IMG/VR virus record: IMGVR_UViG_3300021478_000015
Span: 62,001-126,000 of that record
Strand: one strand, 5' to 3'
DNA: 64,000 nt
Origin: a virus
The notes beneath the pieces were generated by a model. It had not been told where the DNA came from. It worked only from the letters and a program-made list of their open reading frames with translations, and did no database searches. The position numbers and the translations under genes were made by a program. Each line of letters opens with the position of its first letter. Position 1 is the stretch's first letter. Of the stretch, positions 55,634-64,000 are shown in pieces.

Positions 55634-56017
55634 ATGGCCAACCTCGTTACCGTCGAAGCCAATGCCCTGCTGGCGGCCTCCTCGGGGCAAGCGGCATACC
55701 CGGCGGTCACCGCCCCGGTCAAGGTCGCCCTGGTGACCGCCACCGGCACCGCGGCTGCTCCCGGTACCGAGGTGACCGGCGGCTCCTACGCCCGGCAGAC
55801 CATCACCTTCGCGGCTCCCTCGGGTGGCTCGATCGCCTCCAACGTGGCCCTCACCTACACCAACATGCCCGCCTGCACCGTCACCGGAGTGGATGAGTAC
55901 GATAGTACAGCCACACCCGTGAGACGCTGGTTTGGCGCTCTAAGTGCATCAAAAACGGTGAATGCAGGTGATACGTTCTCGATTGCGTCGGGTAGCTATA
56001 CAAAGACCCTGAGCTAG
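55634..56017 (+). CDS. Small beta-structured tail/fibre accessory protein
   Basis: 127 residues. Front NLVTVEANALLAASSGQAAY, then VKVALVTATGTAAAPGTEVTG, GGSYARQTITF: this matches the widespread small phage proteins with GTEVxGxGYARQ. They lie next to fibre genes. The last 110 bases have A/T-rich codons. Role unknown but probably structural. Confidence 0.65.
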   Translation: MANLVTVEANALLAASSGQAAYPAVTAPVKVALVTATGTAAAPGTEVTGGSYARQTITFAAPSGGSIASNVALTYTNMPACTVTGVDEYDSTATPVRRWFGALSASKTVNAGDTFSIASGSYTKTLS

Positions 56018-56020
56018 CCC

Positions 56021-57634
56021 ATGGCGCTGTATCCGCCGCTGTGGATGCAGGAGGGCACCTATCCGGCCAACCTGGACCGGTTCTTCATCCAGGACGCCCT
56101 GGGACCCGGCCCAGCCCTTCTGAGTGGCTCTGGAGCCCTCCAGGTGACCCAACGGGCCGCCGGGACCAATATGTCGGTGGACGTGGCTGCAGGGCGAGCT
56201 TTGATCCCCGGCACCGACATCGCCAACCAGGGGGCCTACACCATCTGGTCCGACACCGTGGTCAACGTGCCCATCGCCGTCGCGCCGGGGGTGGGCACCG
56301 CCCGTATCGATCTGATCGTGGCTCAGGTTCGCGACGACTTCGTCATCGGTGGAGGCCGCAGCGACTTCGTCATCGTCCCCATCCAGGGCACCGCCGCTGT
56401 CACTGGTTCGCAGGTAGCTCCGGCCGTTCCATCTAGCACCTTGGTCTTGGCCCAGATCCTGGTCGGATCCAATGTTCCGGCCATCCTCAACTCCTTCATC
56501 ACCGACGTGCGGCCTTATGCCCGTGCCGCGAACACCCAGCTACTGGTCAGCCGTCCCCTGGCCTCTCTGATCACGGCGGGGTCGCCTTACACGGTCAACC
56601 ACAACCTGAACACCACCAGCCTGATCGTGGATATCTGGGACACGGTGACCAATCAGCGCATCATGGCCAACGTGGCCATCGTGGACGCCAACAACATCTC
56701 GGTGTCGGTGACCCAGAACGCCCCCAACCCGGTCAACGTGGTCATCATGGGCACCTCGGTGGCCCCCACCATGGTGTTGCCCTCGAACCTGGCCACCGTC
56801 CAGTACGTCCAGCAGCAACTGACCCAGGCGTACAACTTCGCCTTCATGCAGACCATTGCTTCGCCCACGGCCGCGGGCTCGCCTTACAGCATCGCCCACA
56901 ACCTCAATACCACCAACGTCTTTGTCGAGATCTGGGACGCCGTCACCAACCAGCTTGTGATGACTCAGATCAACATCGTGGATGTCAATCACATCTCGAT
57001 CACAGTGGCTCAGAACATGCCCAACTCCATCAACGTGGTGGTCATGGGCGTGGGTAATGCCCCTCTGCCACTCAACCCCTCTAACACCGCCACCAAGCAG
57101 TATGTCGATTCTAAGACGCCCACTCTTCCGGCTGCGGTTACCACTGGTGCCACCATTCAGAGCTTCACCGATTCGTTGGGCGATGTGTGGGTGGCTCTCA
57201 ACGGTGTTAACGGTGGGAACTGGAGGCGAGCCCGTGATGTCTTGCACTCCGCCGTTTATCGCAATGCTGCCTGGACTACTTCCAATGCTAATACTCCAAT
57301 AGCCTTTGACACTGTTATTAAGGACGACTACGGCCTCTGGGTTTCTCCTAGCTGGACTGCGCCTGTAGCGGGGTGGTACGACATTTATGGTCAGTATGAG
57401 GCCACGCCTGCGGCTGCTGGTAACTTGTTTAACATCTTCATTGGTGCGGGCGTATCCGCATATCAGTCTACGTTTGCGAGGGCAGTCGAGACCACGGCGG
57501 CTCGAACTCATGCCTCTCTCTACTTGGCCGCGGGTGGACAGGGTCAAGTTGTCCTTCAAACCACGGCGGCCTACACAGGAAGCACTGGTAACCAGTCTAC
57601 TTGTGGCCGCTTTCACTATATGGGATCGGGCTGA
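56021..57634 (+). CDS. Tail/fibre protein with C-terminal receptor-like domain
   Basis: 537 residues. N-terminal 180 residues (LYPPLWMQEGTYPANLDRFF, then IDLIVAQVRDDFVIGGGRSD, VLAQILVGSNVPAILNSFIT) resemble base-plate or minor-tail proteins of actinophages. Two repeats follow (SPYTVNHNLNTTSLIVDIWD and SPYSIAHNLNTTNVFVEIWD, each with an NxxNVVxMG end), short beta units about 85 residues apart. From about residue 363 the sequence becomes the first copy of the domain repeated in the next six genes (IQSFTDSLGDVWVALNGVNG, WRRARDVLHS, YRNAAW, AGWYDIYGQYE). It may be the anchor that fixes the array to the virion. Confidence 0.7.
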   Translation: MALYPPLWMQEGTYPANLDRFFIQDALGPGPALLSGSGALQVTQRAAGTNMSVDVAAGRALIPGTDIANQGAYTIWSDTVVNVPIAVAPGVGTARIDLIVAQVRDDFVIGGGRSDFVIVPIQGTAAVTGSQVAPAVPSSTLVLAQILVGSNVPAILNSFITDVRPYARAANTQLLVSRPLASLITAGSPYTVNHNLNTTSLIVDIWDTVTNQRIMANVAIVDANNISVSVTQNAPNPVNVVIMGTSVAPTMVLPSNLATVQYVQQQLTQAYNFAFMQTIASPTAAGSPYSIAHNLNTTNVFVEIWDAVTNQLVMTQINIVDVNHISITVAQNMPNSINVVVMGVGNAPLPLNPSNTATKQYVDSKTPTLPAAVTTGATIQSFTDSLGDVWVALNGVNGGNWRRARDVLHSAVYRNAAWTTSNANTPIAFDTVIKDDYGLWVSPSWTAPVAGWYDIYGQYEATPAAAGNLFNIFIGAGVSAYQSTFARAVETTAARTHASLYLAAGGQGQVVLQTTAAYTGSTGNQSTCGRFHYMGSG

Positions 57635-58227
57635 TGTCGCTCATTCCCACCTACGCCCCTCCGGACAACCTTCCGGCTCCGCTCACATACGGCGGCATCC
57701 AGTCGTACACCGACATCTACGGCGACGTGTGGGTGGCCCTGGTCGGGGTCAATGGAGGAGCCTGGAGACGAGCCAAGGATGTCCTCTTCAGCCACGTCTA
57801 TCGCGTCGCTGCTCTGAACTTGACGGCTGGCGGTGCCACCACGCTTATGGATGGCACGATCTCGGACAACTATAGTCTGTACAATCCCGGCTTCCAAAGC
57901 GGAGTGGGTGCCTACATCATCCCGGTAGCAGGCTGGTACGAAGCTGTCCATCAAGTGGGAGGCACTGCCACTGCGGTCGGTCAGCAGATGGATGCTCGCA
58001 TCTATAACAACGGTGTTTTGATGAGCGTGGCCAGGGTGCATACCACGCTGGCCACCAGTTTCTCAGCCATAACAACGTACTTGGGCCTCTGCAATGTCAA
58101 TGACTACGTGCAGCCTTGGGACTACTGCAGCGCCACCATAGCGGCCATTGTGGGCTCGGGTACCCCGCCGAGCTTCGGTCCAGGGTACTGGACCTATTCC
58201 ATCCTTCGATACCGGGGGACGGGCTGA
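57634..58227 (+). CDS. Receptor-binding-like protein, array copy 1
   Basis: 197 residues: MSLIPTYAPPDNLPAPLTYG, then IQSYTDIYGDVWVALVGVNG, WRRAKDVL, YRVAALN and a jelly-roll-like second half (PVAGWYEAVHQVGGTATAVG, ARIYNNGVLMSVARV) ending YRGTG. Homologous to the C-terminal domain of the preceding gene and to five following genes. TGATG overlap at both ends. Confidence 0.7.
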   Translation: MSLIPTYAPPDNLPAPLTYGGIQSYTDIYGDVWVALVGVNGGAWRRAKDVLFSHVYRVAALNLTAGGATTLMDGTISDNYSLYNPGFQSGVGAYIIPVAGWYEAVHQVGGTATAVGQQMDARIYNNGVLMSVARVHTTLATSFSAITTYLGLCNVNDYVQPWDYCSATIAAIVGSGTPPSFGPGYWTYSILRYRGTG

Positions 58228-58793
58228 TGAGCCTAATCCCCACTTACGCTATCCCCGACAGTCTTCCGCCTCCGGTTATCTCTGGTACCACCGTGCAGTC
58301 ATTCACCGACGTGTGGGGCGATGTGTGGATAGCCAAGAACGGGGTCTATGGAGGAGCTTGGAAACGGGCGCGGGACACCCTCTACGGCAAGTGGTATCGC
58401 AATGCTGCCTTCACGTTGCCAGCGGGGCAGGCCGCGGTCCCACTTGATAGCACTACCCGAGATCCCTACAGCATGTACACCAATCCTGCCGGTAGTGCTG
58501 CGTATCCGCCTATTTCAGGTCTGTATGACATTCTCTGGCAGGTTACGGCTAATGCTACTGCTAGCGGTCAGTGGGTACAACCTCGGTTTTTCATCAATGG
58601 TATGCTGATGGGTGTTTCTCAGTCTTATGCCTCTTCGGTTAACGCCTTTAGCAGTGTCATAAGCCAGCAGTTTGTTCTCCATGTGGGAGATTACATACAG
58701 TTCTACGACAACGCTAGTACTGCGTTGGCAGCAGGAGTAGGCGCTCCGGGTTACTGGACTTACGCCACCGTCGAGTACTACGGAACGGGGTGA
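58227..58793 (+). CDS. Receptor-binding-like protein, array copy 2
   Basis: 188 residues, MSLIPTYAIPDSLPPPVISG, DVWGDVWIAKNGVYGGAWKR, YRNAAF, then PISGLYDILWQVTANATASG and an end in YYGTG. Front half nearly matches copy 1; the second half differs in most loops. Start overlaps the previous stop. Confidence 0.7.
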   Translation: MSLIPTYAIPDSLPPPVISGTTVQSFTDVWGDVWIAKNGVYGGAWKRARDTLYGKWYRNAAFTLPAGQAAVPLDSTTRDPYSMYTNPAGSAAYPPISGLYDILWQVTANATASGQWVQPRFFINGMLMGVSQSYASSVNAFSSVISQQFVLHVGDYIQFYDNASTALAAGVGAPGYWTYATVEYYGTG

Positions 58794-58797
58794 TGTC

Positions 58798-59346
58798 ATG
58801 AGCCTTGTTCCTGCCTATGCCATTCCTGATAATCTTCCGGCTCCCGTTACCTCGGGTGCCACCATCCAATCGTTCACCGATGTTTGGGGTGACGTATGGG
58901 TGGCCAAGAACGGTGTCAATGGTGGGAGATGGAAACGGGCACGCGACGCCATCTACGCCAAGTGGTTTCGTAATGCGGCCATTTCCATTGCTGGTGCCGC
59001 TGTTCTTACGCTGGATACTATGACCAAGGACGACTATGGCCTCTACTCTGCGGCGGCGTTCACCGTACCGGTAGCAGGCTGGTACGATGTCGTCTTTCAG
59101 CTAGCCGTCACGGCCACCGCTACGGGACAATGGTGTTCGGCTCGCATCAACGTCAACGCGGCCTTGCAAGGGATTATGCGAGCGCATTCTGGTGCGGCGG
59201 CCGCCATCTCGGCCACCTGCATCCAGCAGCTTGCTTTCAACGCTGGAGACACCGTGAACGCGGTGGCTGAGGCCAGCGTTTCATTGGCTTGTACGCCGTT
59301 GGTTTACTGGACCTACGCCACCTTGCAGTATCGGGGGACGGGCTGA
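58798..59346 (+). CDS. Receptor-binding-like protein, array copy 3
   Basis: 182 residues; MSLVPAYAIPDNLPAPVTSG, IQSFTDVWGDVWVAKNGVNG, FRNAA, PVAGWYDVVFQLAVTATATG, ending YRGTG. Very close to copy 2 in the first 60 residues. Confidence 0.7.
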   Translation: MSLVPAYAIPDNLPAPVTSGATIQSFTDVWGDVWVAKNGVNGGRWKRARDAIYAKWFRNAAISIAGAAVLTLDTMTKDDYGLYSAAAFTVPVAGWYDVVFQLAVTATATGQWCSARINVNAALQGIMRAHSGAAAAISATCIQQLAFNAGDTVNAVAEASVSLACTPLVYWTYATLQYRGTG

Positions 59347-59915
59347 TGACCATCCAGACCTACGCCCTCATCGATAACCTGCCGCCGCCGGTCACCTCGG
59401 GATCGGGCATCCAGAGCTTTACCGACGCCATGACCGGCGAGGTTTGGATCGCCAAGAACGGTGTCTACGGTGGAGCTTGGCGCAAGGCCCGAGATGTGGT
59501 GCATTTCCATACCTACCGTGCTGCTGCCTACAACTTGCCCACCGCGTCGGCTGTTATCGTTTTCGATACCCCTTGGCATGACACCTGGGGATTTTCTGCT
59601 GGATCTAACTACCAGTTTACGGCCTGGATCCCAGGCTTTTATCGTGTCTTTTCCTACCTGGAAGTCTCGGTAGCGGCAGCGGGTACTTATATCCAGATGA
59701 ACCTCATGCAGAACAACGCCACCAACTGGTCCAGCGACAACTATTTCACCAGCCGTGCCTCCGGTGGTCTGTGTGCCCGGACTCAAGCGCTTATGTATTT
59801 AAGCATAGGAGATCTTGTCAACCTCCATGCTTACCAGCCACAGGGTTACCCATGCATCGTCAGTGGGAGTCCTCCTCCCTGTCATCTTGAAGTCAGTTAT
59901 CTGGGTACCGGATGA
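59346..59915 (+). CDS. Receptor-binding-like protein, array copy 4
   Basis: 189 residues; MTIQTYALIDNLPPPVTSGS, TGEVWIAKNGVYGGAWRKAR, YRAAAYN, then a divergent beta half (IPGFYRVFSYLEVSVAAAGT) with YLGTG at the end. TGATG overlap. Confidence 0.7.
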   Translation: MTIQTYALIDNLPPPVTSGSGIQSFTDAMTGEVWIAKNGVYGGAWRKARDVVHFHTYRAAAYNLPTASAVIVFDTPWHDTWGFSAGSNYQFTAWIPGFYRVFSYLEVSVAAAGTYIQMNLMQNNATNWSSDNYFTSRASGGLCARTQALMYLSIGDLVNLHAYQPQGYPCIVSGSPPPCHLEVSYLGTG

Positions 59916-60517
59916 CCATCCAGGCTTATACCGGCGCTGAACTCAACATCCTGCCACCCCCGGTGACCACGGGTGGCATCCAGAGCTTCCTGGACCTCTA
60001 CAGAGAGCTTTGGATAGCAAAACCTGGCGTTAACGGAGGCAACTGGAGGAAGGCTCGCGATGTCCTCCACGCCTCGGTGTACCGTAATGCGGCTCTTGTT
60101 GCTCCCACGGCTAACTCCGTTTTTCCGGCTGACACCGTTATTCGTGACCCGTATGGCATCTGGGTTGGCAGCCCCACCTACGCGTTTGTGTTGCCAGTGG
60201 CGGGCAGTGTTTCAGGTGCGGTATACCCGGCCAGTTGGTGGCGCTTCGCCTTCCACTGGGTCTTGCAATCAGCGACCAGCCCCAACTATGTCGGCTGCCA
60301 GATCTTCCAGAACGGTTCGGGCGTCACCCAGGACAACATGATCATGAATCAAACCTCAGCCGGTAACTGTTCGGCCCGGACGCAGTACATGGGTCTTGGC
60401 TCGGCTAATGACACGTTTCAAGCGTATTATTCGTCCAGTGTTGCCAGCTTGAATGTCTATACTGGTCCGTCTATAAATACCTTCTCCTGCGCCTTCATGG
60501 GATTGTTCTTCGGATGA
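59912..60517 (+). CDS. Receptor-binding-like protein, array copy 5
   Basis: 201 residues; MTIQAYTGAELNILPPPVTT, IQSFLDLYRELWIAKPGVNG, WRKARDVL, YRNAAL. Insertion in the middle (VSGAVYPASWWRFAFHW) and an atypical end (AFMGLFFG) make it the most divergent copy. ATGA at both ends. Confidence 0.7.
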   Translation: MTIQAYTGAELNILPPPVTTGGIQSFLDLYRELWIAKPGVNGGNWRKARDVLHASVYRNAALVAPTANSVFPADTVIRDPYGIWVGSPTYAFVLPVAGSVSGAVYPASWWRFAFHWVLQSATSPNYVGCQIFQNGSGVTQDNMIMNQTSAGNCSARTQYMGLGSANDTFQAYYSSSVASLNVYTGPSINTFSCAFMGLFFG

Positions 60518-61074
60518 GCATTAACACGGGTGTTCCCGTCAATGGTTTCCCTCCTCCTTGGACGGCCTCGAACGTTGTTCAGTCTTACGTCGATCCATGG
60601 GGCGAAGTATGGGTGGCTAGAAGCAGTGTGGCCGGTGGCCAGTGGGGCAGAGCGCGTGATTGGCTACACGCTGTCATATATCGCAACGCCGCTTACACCA
60701 TGCCCACGTCACAGACCGTTATTCCCTATGACACTCAACTGGCTGACAACTTTGGTCTGTACACTGTCTCTCCCACTTACGGTTTCACCGTTCCGATAGC
60801 AGGCTGGTATTGGGTCCAGGCCACCTGTAATGGCAACTGCAATGCCACCGGGCAGTACATCCAGGGCAGTATCTTTCAAAACAGCACCGGTATCACCAAT
60901 GAGAACAGCATCACTTCTCTTACTGGCGGCGGGTTGTCCTGGCGCACCTGGAATGATGTGTTTTGTGCAGCCGGGGACAAGATCAACGCGCAGGCTTACA
61001 ACCCCACTGGATTGGCGGCCCAGGTGGGTCAGTCGAATACTCGACTAGAGATCTCATACATCGGTACTGGCTAG
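60514..61074 (+). CDS. Receptor-binding-like protein, array copy 6
   Basis: 186 residues; MSINTGVPVNGFPPPWTASN, VQSYVDPWGEVWVARSSVAG, WGRARDWLH, YRNAAY, PIAGWYWVQATCNGNCNATG and the usual YIGTG end. Start overlaps the previous stop. Confidence 0.7.
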   Translation: MSINTGVPVNGFPPPWTASNVVQSYVDPWGEVWVARSSVAGGQWGRARDWLHAVIYRNAAYTMPTSQTVIPYDTQLADNFGLYTVSPTYGFTVPIAGWYWVQATCNGNCNATGQYIQGSIFQNSTGITNENSITSLTGGGLSWRTWNDVFCAAGDKINAQAYNPTGLAAQVGQSNTRLEISYIGTG

Positions 61075-61082
61075 GAGAGCCC

Positions 61083-61424
61083 ATGAGCTACCAGACCCAA
61101 GCCCTGCTCAACGAGGACTCGGATTTCACCGGGCGGCGTTGTCGCTCCTGCCTGTTTCAGAAGGCGTCGGAGGTCTATCAGGAGGCCGGATCGGCCTCCG
61201 ATGTCCAGGCCCTGTCCAGCGCCTTGCTGAAGGACGACCCGGCTCCTCTGAGCGCCTTCCTGCGGGCCATTTGTGCCGCTCCGGGATTTGCCGACATGGT
61301 GGACAACGGGGATGGCACCATCGACCAGTCCAAGATCTCCGACGAGGATCTCCTGGCCGCGGTGACCGAGCTTTATCCCGTCATCGCCACGTTGTTCTTC
61401 ACCAGCGATGGCACTCCGGTCTGA
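61083..61424 (+). CDS. Hypothetical tail-region protein
   Basis: 113 residues with GGAGAG ahead. One CRSC pair near residue 19, helical bulk (VQALSSALLKDDPAPLSAFL), acidic. Similar in layout to small chaperone or connector proteins that accompany fibre genes. Family not recognised. Confidence 0.6.
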   Translation: MSYQTQALLNEDSDFTGRRCRSCLFQKASEVYQEAGSASDVQALSSALLKDDPAPLSAFLRAICAAPGFADMVDNGDGTIDQSKISDEDLLAAVTELYPVIATLFFTSDGTPV

Positions 61425-61449
61425 TCGAATGTAGGTGGTGATTTAGCTC

Positions 61450-64000
61450 ATGCCTGGCGGCCGTGTTTACAGCCTCACCTTCAATCGTAACTACGGCCCG
61501 CCGGTAGACGTTGGGATAGCCCCTTTAGCGGCCTCGGCCGGGATGACCATCGGGGCCACCGTCACCGAGATCGCAGCGGTGGCCATGGCGGGTTCGGCGG
61601 CCCTGCAGGTGGCCAGTACCACGCTGGTCGCAGGCAGCAAGATGGCCACGCTCACCGACGCCTTCACCACGGCCGGAGCCCCCGATTCCACCAAGTGGTT
61701 GCCCTACGCCAGTGCCGGGGTCACGGTGGCCAACTCGGGCGGAGCGTTGAGCGTCAGCCTGCCCGCCAATGCCGCCATAGGCGTCGGCGGGGGGATCTAC
61801 TCCGGCACCGCGGCCCAGCCCAACGGGAGCTACTACGACCTGACCGAGAGCTACGCCCTGTTCCAGATGACCAGCGCCGGGAACCAGGCTGACACCACCC
61901 ATCAGGCCCTGGTCACCTTCATGCTCTACGACCAGGACGGCAACGACTTTGGCTGGGCCGTCCAGGGCAACCAGATCTTCTGGCTGGACCAGGACGGCGT
62001 CCATCAGAATCCCCAGCCCTACAACGCCGCCACCTATCAGTGGTTGCGGATCCGCGAGCACGCCGGGACCACCTATTTCGACTACAGCGCGAACGGCAAC
62101 ATCTGGTCGAACTTCGCCGCCGTCCCGGACAGCACCTGGATCTATCCACCCCGGTACCTGCAGCCCACCTTTCAGTTCGACTCGCAGGCGGGCTCGGGGC
62201 TGGTGGCCCAGAGCGCCACCTTCGACAACTTCAACCTGCCTCCGGCCGCGGCCGTGCCTATGTCAGGGACCGCCGGGATGACCATCGGTGGGGCCGTCAC
62301 CAAGGTGGCGGCGACCTCCTTGGCCGCTACTGCCGGGATGACCGTAACCCCGGCGACGGCGACCGTAACGGCCTCCGTCTTTGCTCCCACCCATCTGCTG
62401 ACCGCCGCCGATGCGGACTTCGAGACCGGCGTGGGCTCCTGGGCTCCCCTCCAATACTGCAATGTGGCCCAGACCACGGCCGTGGCCCATACCGGCTCGG
62501 GAGCGCTGGCCATCACCTCGACAACGGCCACCTCGGGGCTCACCGCTTGGCCGACGCGCTACGCCGTTACCCCCGGCCAGATCTACAAGGCCAGCTTCTG
62601 GGCCATGGCCGCCACCAACGCCCGCAACGTGCAATGCCAACTGGTCTTCTACGACGCCAGTCTGGCGGTGATCGCAGGCTCGGGCGGCACCGCCACCATG
62701 GGCGATCAGGTGGGCTCCTGGAATCAGTTCGGGGCTCCACCGATAGCGGTCGCTCCACCCAACGCGGTCTATGCCGCGGTGCTGTTTGTTGGCTTCGGGG
62801 CGATTCCCGTCAACGAAGTCCACTACATCGACACCGTCACCCTTGATCAGCAACCGGGGGGTGTGGCCGCTCTGACGGTCGGGGCCATCGACATCACGGG
62901 TTCTCCCGATCTGCTATCGGCGGAGTCGTCTGGGTTCGAGGGCGGCACCACCGGTAACTGGAGTGGCACCGGGGGGCTGACGCTCACCAACATCACCTCG
63001 CAGGCCCATTCGGGCACTCACGCCCTGCAGATCTCCGCCACTCAGCCTGTCGGGACGGTCCAGGCCAAGCAGTCCACAACCATCCCGGTGACCCCTGGCT
63101 CGGCCTATGTCTTCAGCGGCTGGGCCATGGCCGGTTCGGCTTCGCTCACATCCGCCTTTTTACAGATCTCTTGGCTGACGGCGGCTCAGGCTCCGATCAG
63201 TACGACCAACGGAGTATCCACGCCGATCTCGACCTCGGCATGGGCATATCTGACCGTTAGTGATGTCGCTCCACCTACCGCGGCCTATGCTCAAATACAG
63301 ATCAACTGGCCGGTCACATCCGCCAATCTACCGATTTACTGGGATGACTTTAGCTTCGCCTCGGTACTGGTCAGCATGGGCGCAGTCAATGTGCTGGCCA
63401 CCGACGACTCGACCTTCGAGGGCGGCACCGCTGGATCCTGGATCAATGTGTCCGGTACCACCGTGGCTAATACTACCGCGGTGGCCTCAAGTGGTACTCA
63501 TGCTCTTGCTATCACCGCCACCGGTACCGGGGGTGGCCAGATTTCGACATCACATACGCTTTATCCAGCCATTGCTGGGGTTAGTTACACGGCCAGTTTG
63601 GATTCTCAGGCGGCGACGATTCCTCGGGTTGTTTCTTGTATATTGAACTTCTACAACAATGCGGGAGGTTTTCTAGGTTCTTATACCAGTCCGCAACTCC
63701 CAGATAATACCTGGGTCAGGGTAACCGTATCGGGTGTTGCTCTGGCGAATACTGCCTATGTGGGAGTAGGTTGGAATAATAACAACAATGTCAGTGTCAA
63801 TGGCGAAGTCCATTACATCGACAATGTCAGCCTTTATCAGACGGCTGGTGCGCTAGCCAAACTGAGCATAACGCCAACGGTCAAAGAGGTCGCCACTGTT
63901 GCTCAGTCGGGCACGGCGGGGTTGAGCATCGATACCTCGGTCACCGAAGTGGCTACGGCTCCTCTGAGCGCCAATGCCAGTCTGGCGGTGAGTGGTGCTC
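61450..64000 (+). CDS. Giant adhesin-like tail protein with carbohydrate-binding modules (3' end outside window)
   Basis: At least 850 residues, open to the window edge. AGGTGGTGA precedes the ATG. Residues about 65-285 form a concanavalin-like sandwich (LTDAFTTAGAPDSTKWLPYA, WLRIREHAGTTYFDYSANGN, FDNFNL), then three CBM-like jelly rolls at about 316-470, 488-640 and 650-800. Each opens with DADFETGVGSW, SGFEGGTTGNW or DSTFEGGTAGSW, has HSGTHAL-type loops and ends VHYIDTV or WDDFSF. Linkers are Ala/Thr/Val repeats containing AGMTIGATVTEIA variants. The protein likely binds host or environmental polysaccharide. Confidence 0.75.
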   Translation, partial: MPGGRVYSLTFNRNYGPPVDVGIAPLAASAGMTIGATVTEIAAVAMAGSAALQVASTTLVAGSKMATLTDAFTTAGAPDSTKWLPYASAGVTVANSGGALSVSLPANAAIGVGGGIYSGTAAQPNGSYYDLTESYALFQMTSAGNQADTTHQALVTFMLYDQDGNDFGWAVQGNQIFWLDQDGVHQNPQPYNAATYQWLRIREHAGTTYFDYSANGNIWSNFAAVPDSTWIYPPRYLQPTFQFDSQAGSGLVAQSATFDNFNLPPAAAVPMSGTAGMTIGGAVTKVAATSLAATAGMTVTPATATVTASVFAPTHLLTAADADFETGVGSWAPLQYCNVAQTTAVAHTGSGALAITSTTATSGLTAWPTRYAVTPGQIYKASFWAMAATNARNVQCQLVFYDASLAVIAGSGGTATMGDQVGSWNQFGAPPIAVAPPNAVYAAVLFVGFGAIPVNEVHYIDTVTLDQQPGGVAALTVGAIDITGSPDLLSAESSGFEGGTTGNWSGTGGLTLTNITSQAHSGTHALQISATQPVGTVQAKQSTTIPVTPGSAYVFSGWAMAGSASLTSAFLQISWLTAAQAPISTTNGVSTPISTSAWAYLTVSDVAPPTAAYAQIQINWPVTSANLPIYWDDFSFASVLVSMGAVNVLATDDSTFEGGTAGSWINVSGTTVANTTAVASSGTHALAITATGTGGGQISTSHTLYPAIAGVSYTASLDSQAATIPRVVSCILNFYNNAGGFLGSYTSPQLPDNTWVRVTVSGVALANTAYVGVGWNNNNNVSVNGEVHYIDNVSLYQTAGALAKLSITPTVKEVATVAQSGTAGLSIDTSVTEVATAPLSANASLAVSGA

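Noticed and set aside
56540-57616. 358-codon minus-strand open frame opposite the tail/fibre gene
   Set aside because: Same antisense effect; no ribosome site, no recognisable domain, and the plus-strand product has clear structural homology to its neighbours.
1-64000. Diversity-generating retroelement acting on the fibre array
   Set aside because: No reverse transcriptase-like frame and no template repeat were seen in the window.

Overview
The window looks like part of a high-GC tailed bacteriophage genome (Caudoviricetes) infecting an actinobacterium. Support comes from a portal protein, a prohead-protease-type head, a scaffold-like protein and a major capsid protein; tightly overlapping genes (ATGA, GTGA); an amidase endolysin with a peptidoglycan-binding domain; actinobacterial TANNNT -10 boxes with leaderless starts; sortase-type (LPFTG, LASTG) surface anchors; and actinobacterial families (TIGR04338-like metallohydrolase, DUF6011-like and DUF6283-like proteins). 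Terminase, tail tube, tape measure and replication enzymes are not in the window, so the genome is clearly larger than 64 kb. No tRNA, integrase, insertion sequence or CRISPR array was seen.

Layout. 1-12.2 kb: first structural block, with a partial gene, zinc-ribbon proteins, the portal (1350-3521), a 1476-residue multidomain protein (SWIM-like, 2H phosphoesterase and glycosylase-like regions), three tandem paralogous fibre/appendage proteins and further structural genes. 12.2-36.0 kb: about 65 mostly tiny genes, largely on the + strand and start/stop overlapped. They are served by at least seven look-alike promoters (TTGnnn, 17 bp, TAAnGT) placed 6-9 bases before ATG, so the transcripts should be leaderless. 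The block also holds minus-strand islands: a secreted barrel protein, the lysis cassette and a cell-wall-anchored protein.

36.0-45.4 kb: one gene of 3116 codons. It starts with a prohead-protease-like domain and continues with a string of effector-like modules (papain-like, ParB-like, many ADP-ribosyltransferase-like, Nudix, GNAT) separated by a recurring AGLxxFxAA-type peptide. 45.6-50.3 kb: scaffold-like protein, decoration-like protein, major capsid protein and two small membrane proteins. 50.5-64 kb: a secreted protein, small structural proteins, a tail/fibre protein followed by six tandem paralogues of its C-terminal domain (a receptor-binding-like array), and a truncated giant adhesin with repeated carbohydrate-binding-like modules.

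How it fits together. Seven copies of a 36-base element (CCTGTC, exactly 20 bases, GAAGGGGTGA) sit immediately upstream of structural genes in three separate places and look like a late-gene control signal. The leaderless promoters are confined to the small-gene block and look like the early/host-takeover set. The most unusual system is the protease-effector polyprotein together with the second multi-enzyme protein beside the portal: a plausible set of capsid-packaged, protease-released proteins delivered with the DNA, comparable in concept to T4 Alt and internal proteins but fused into one chain. The phage also encodes four exported or surface-anchored proteins that could remodel the host surface. 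Functional statements rest on motif reading by eye; no database search was run.
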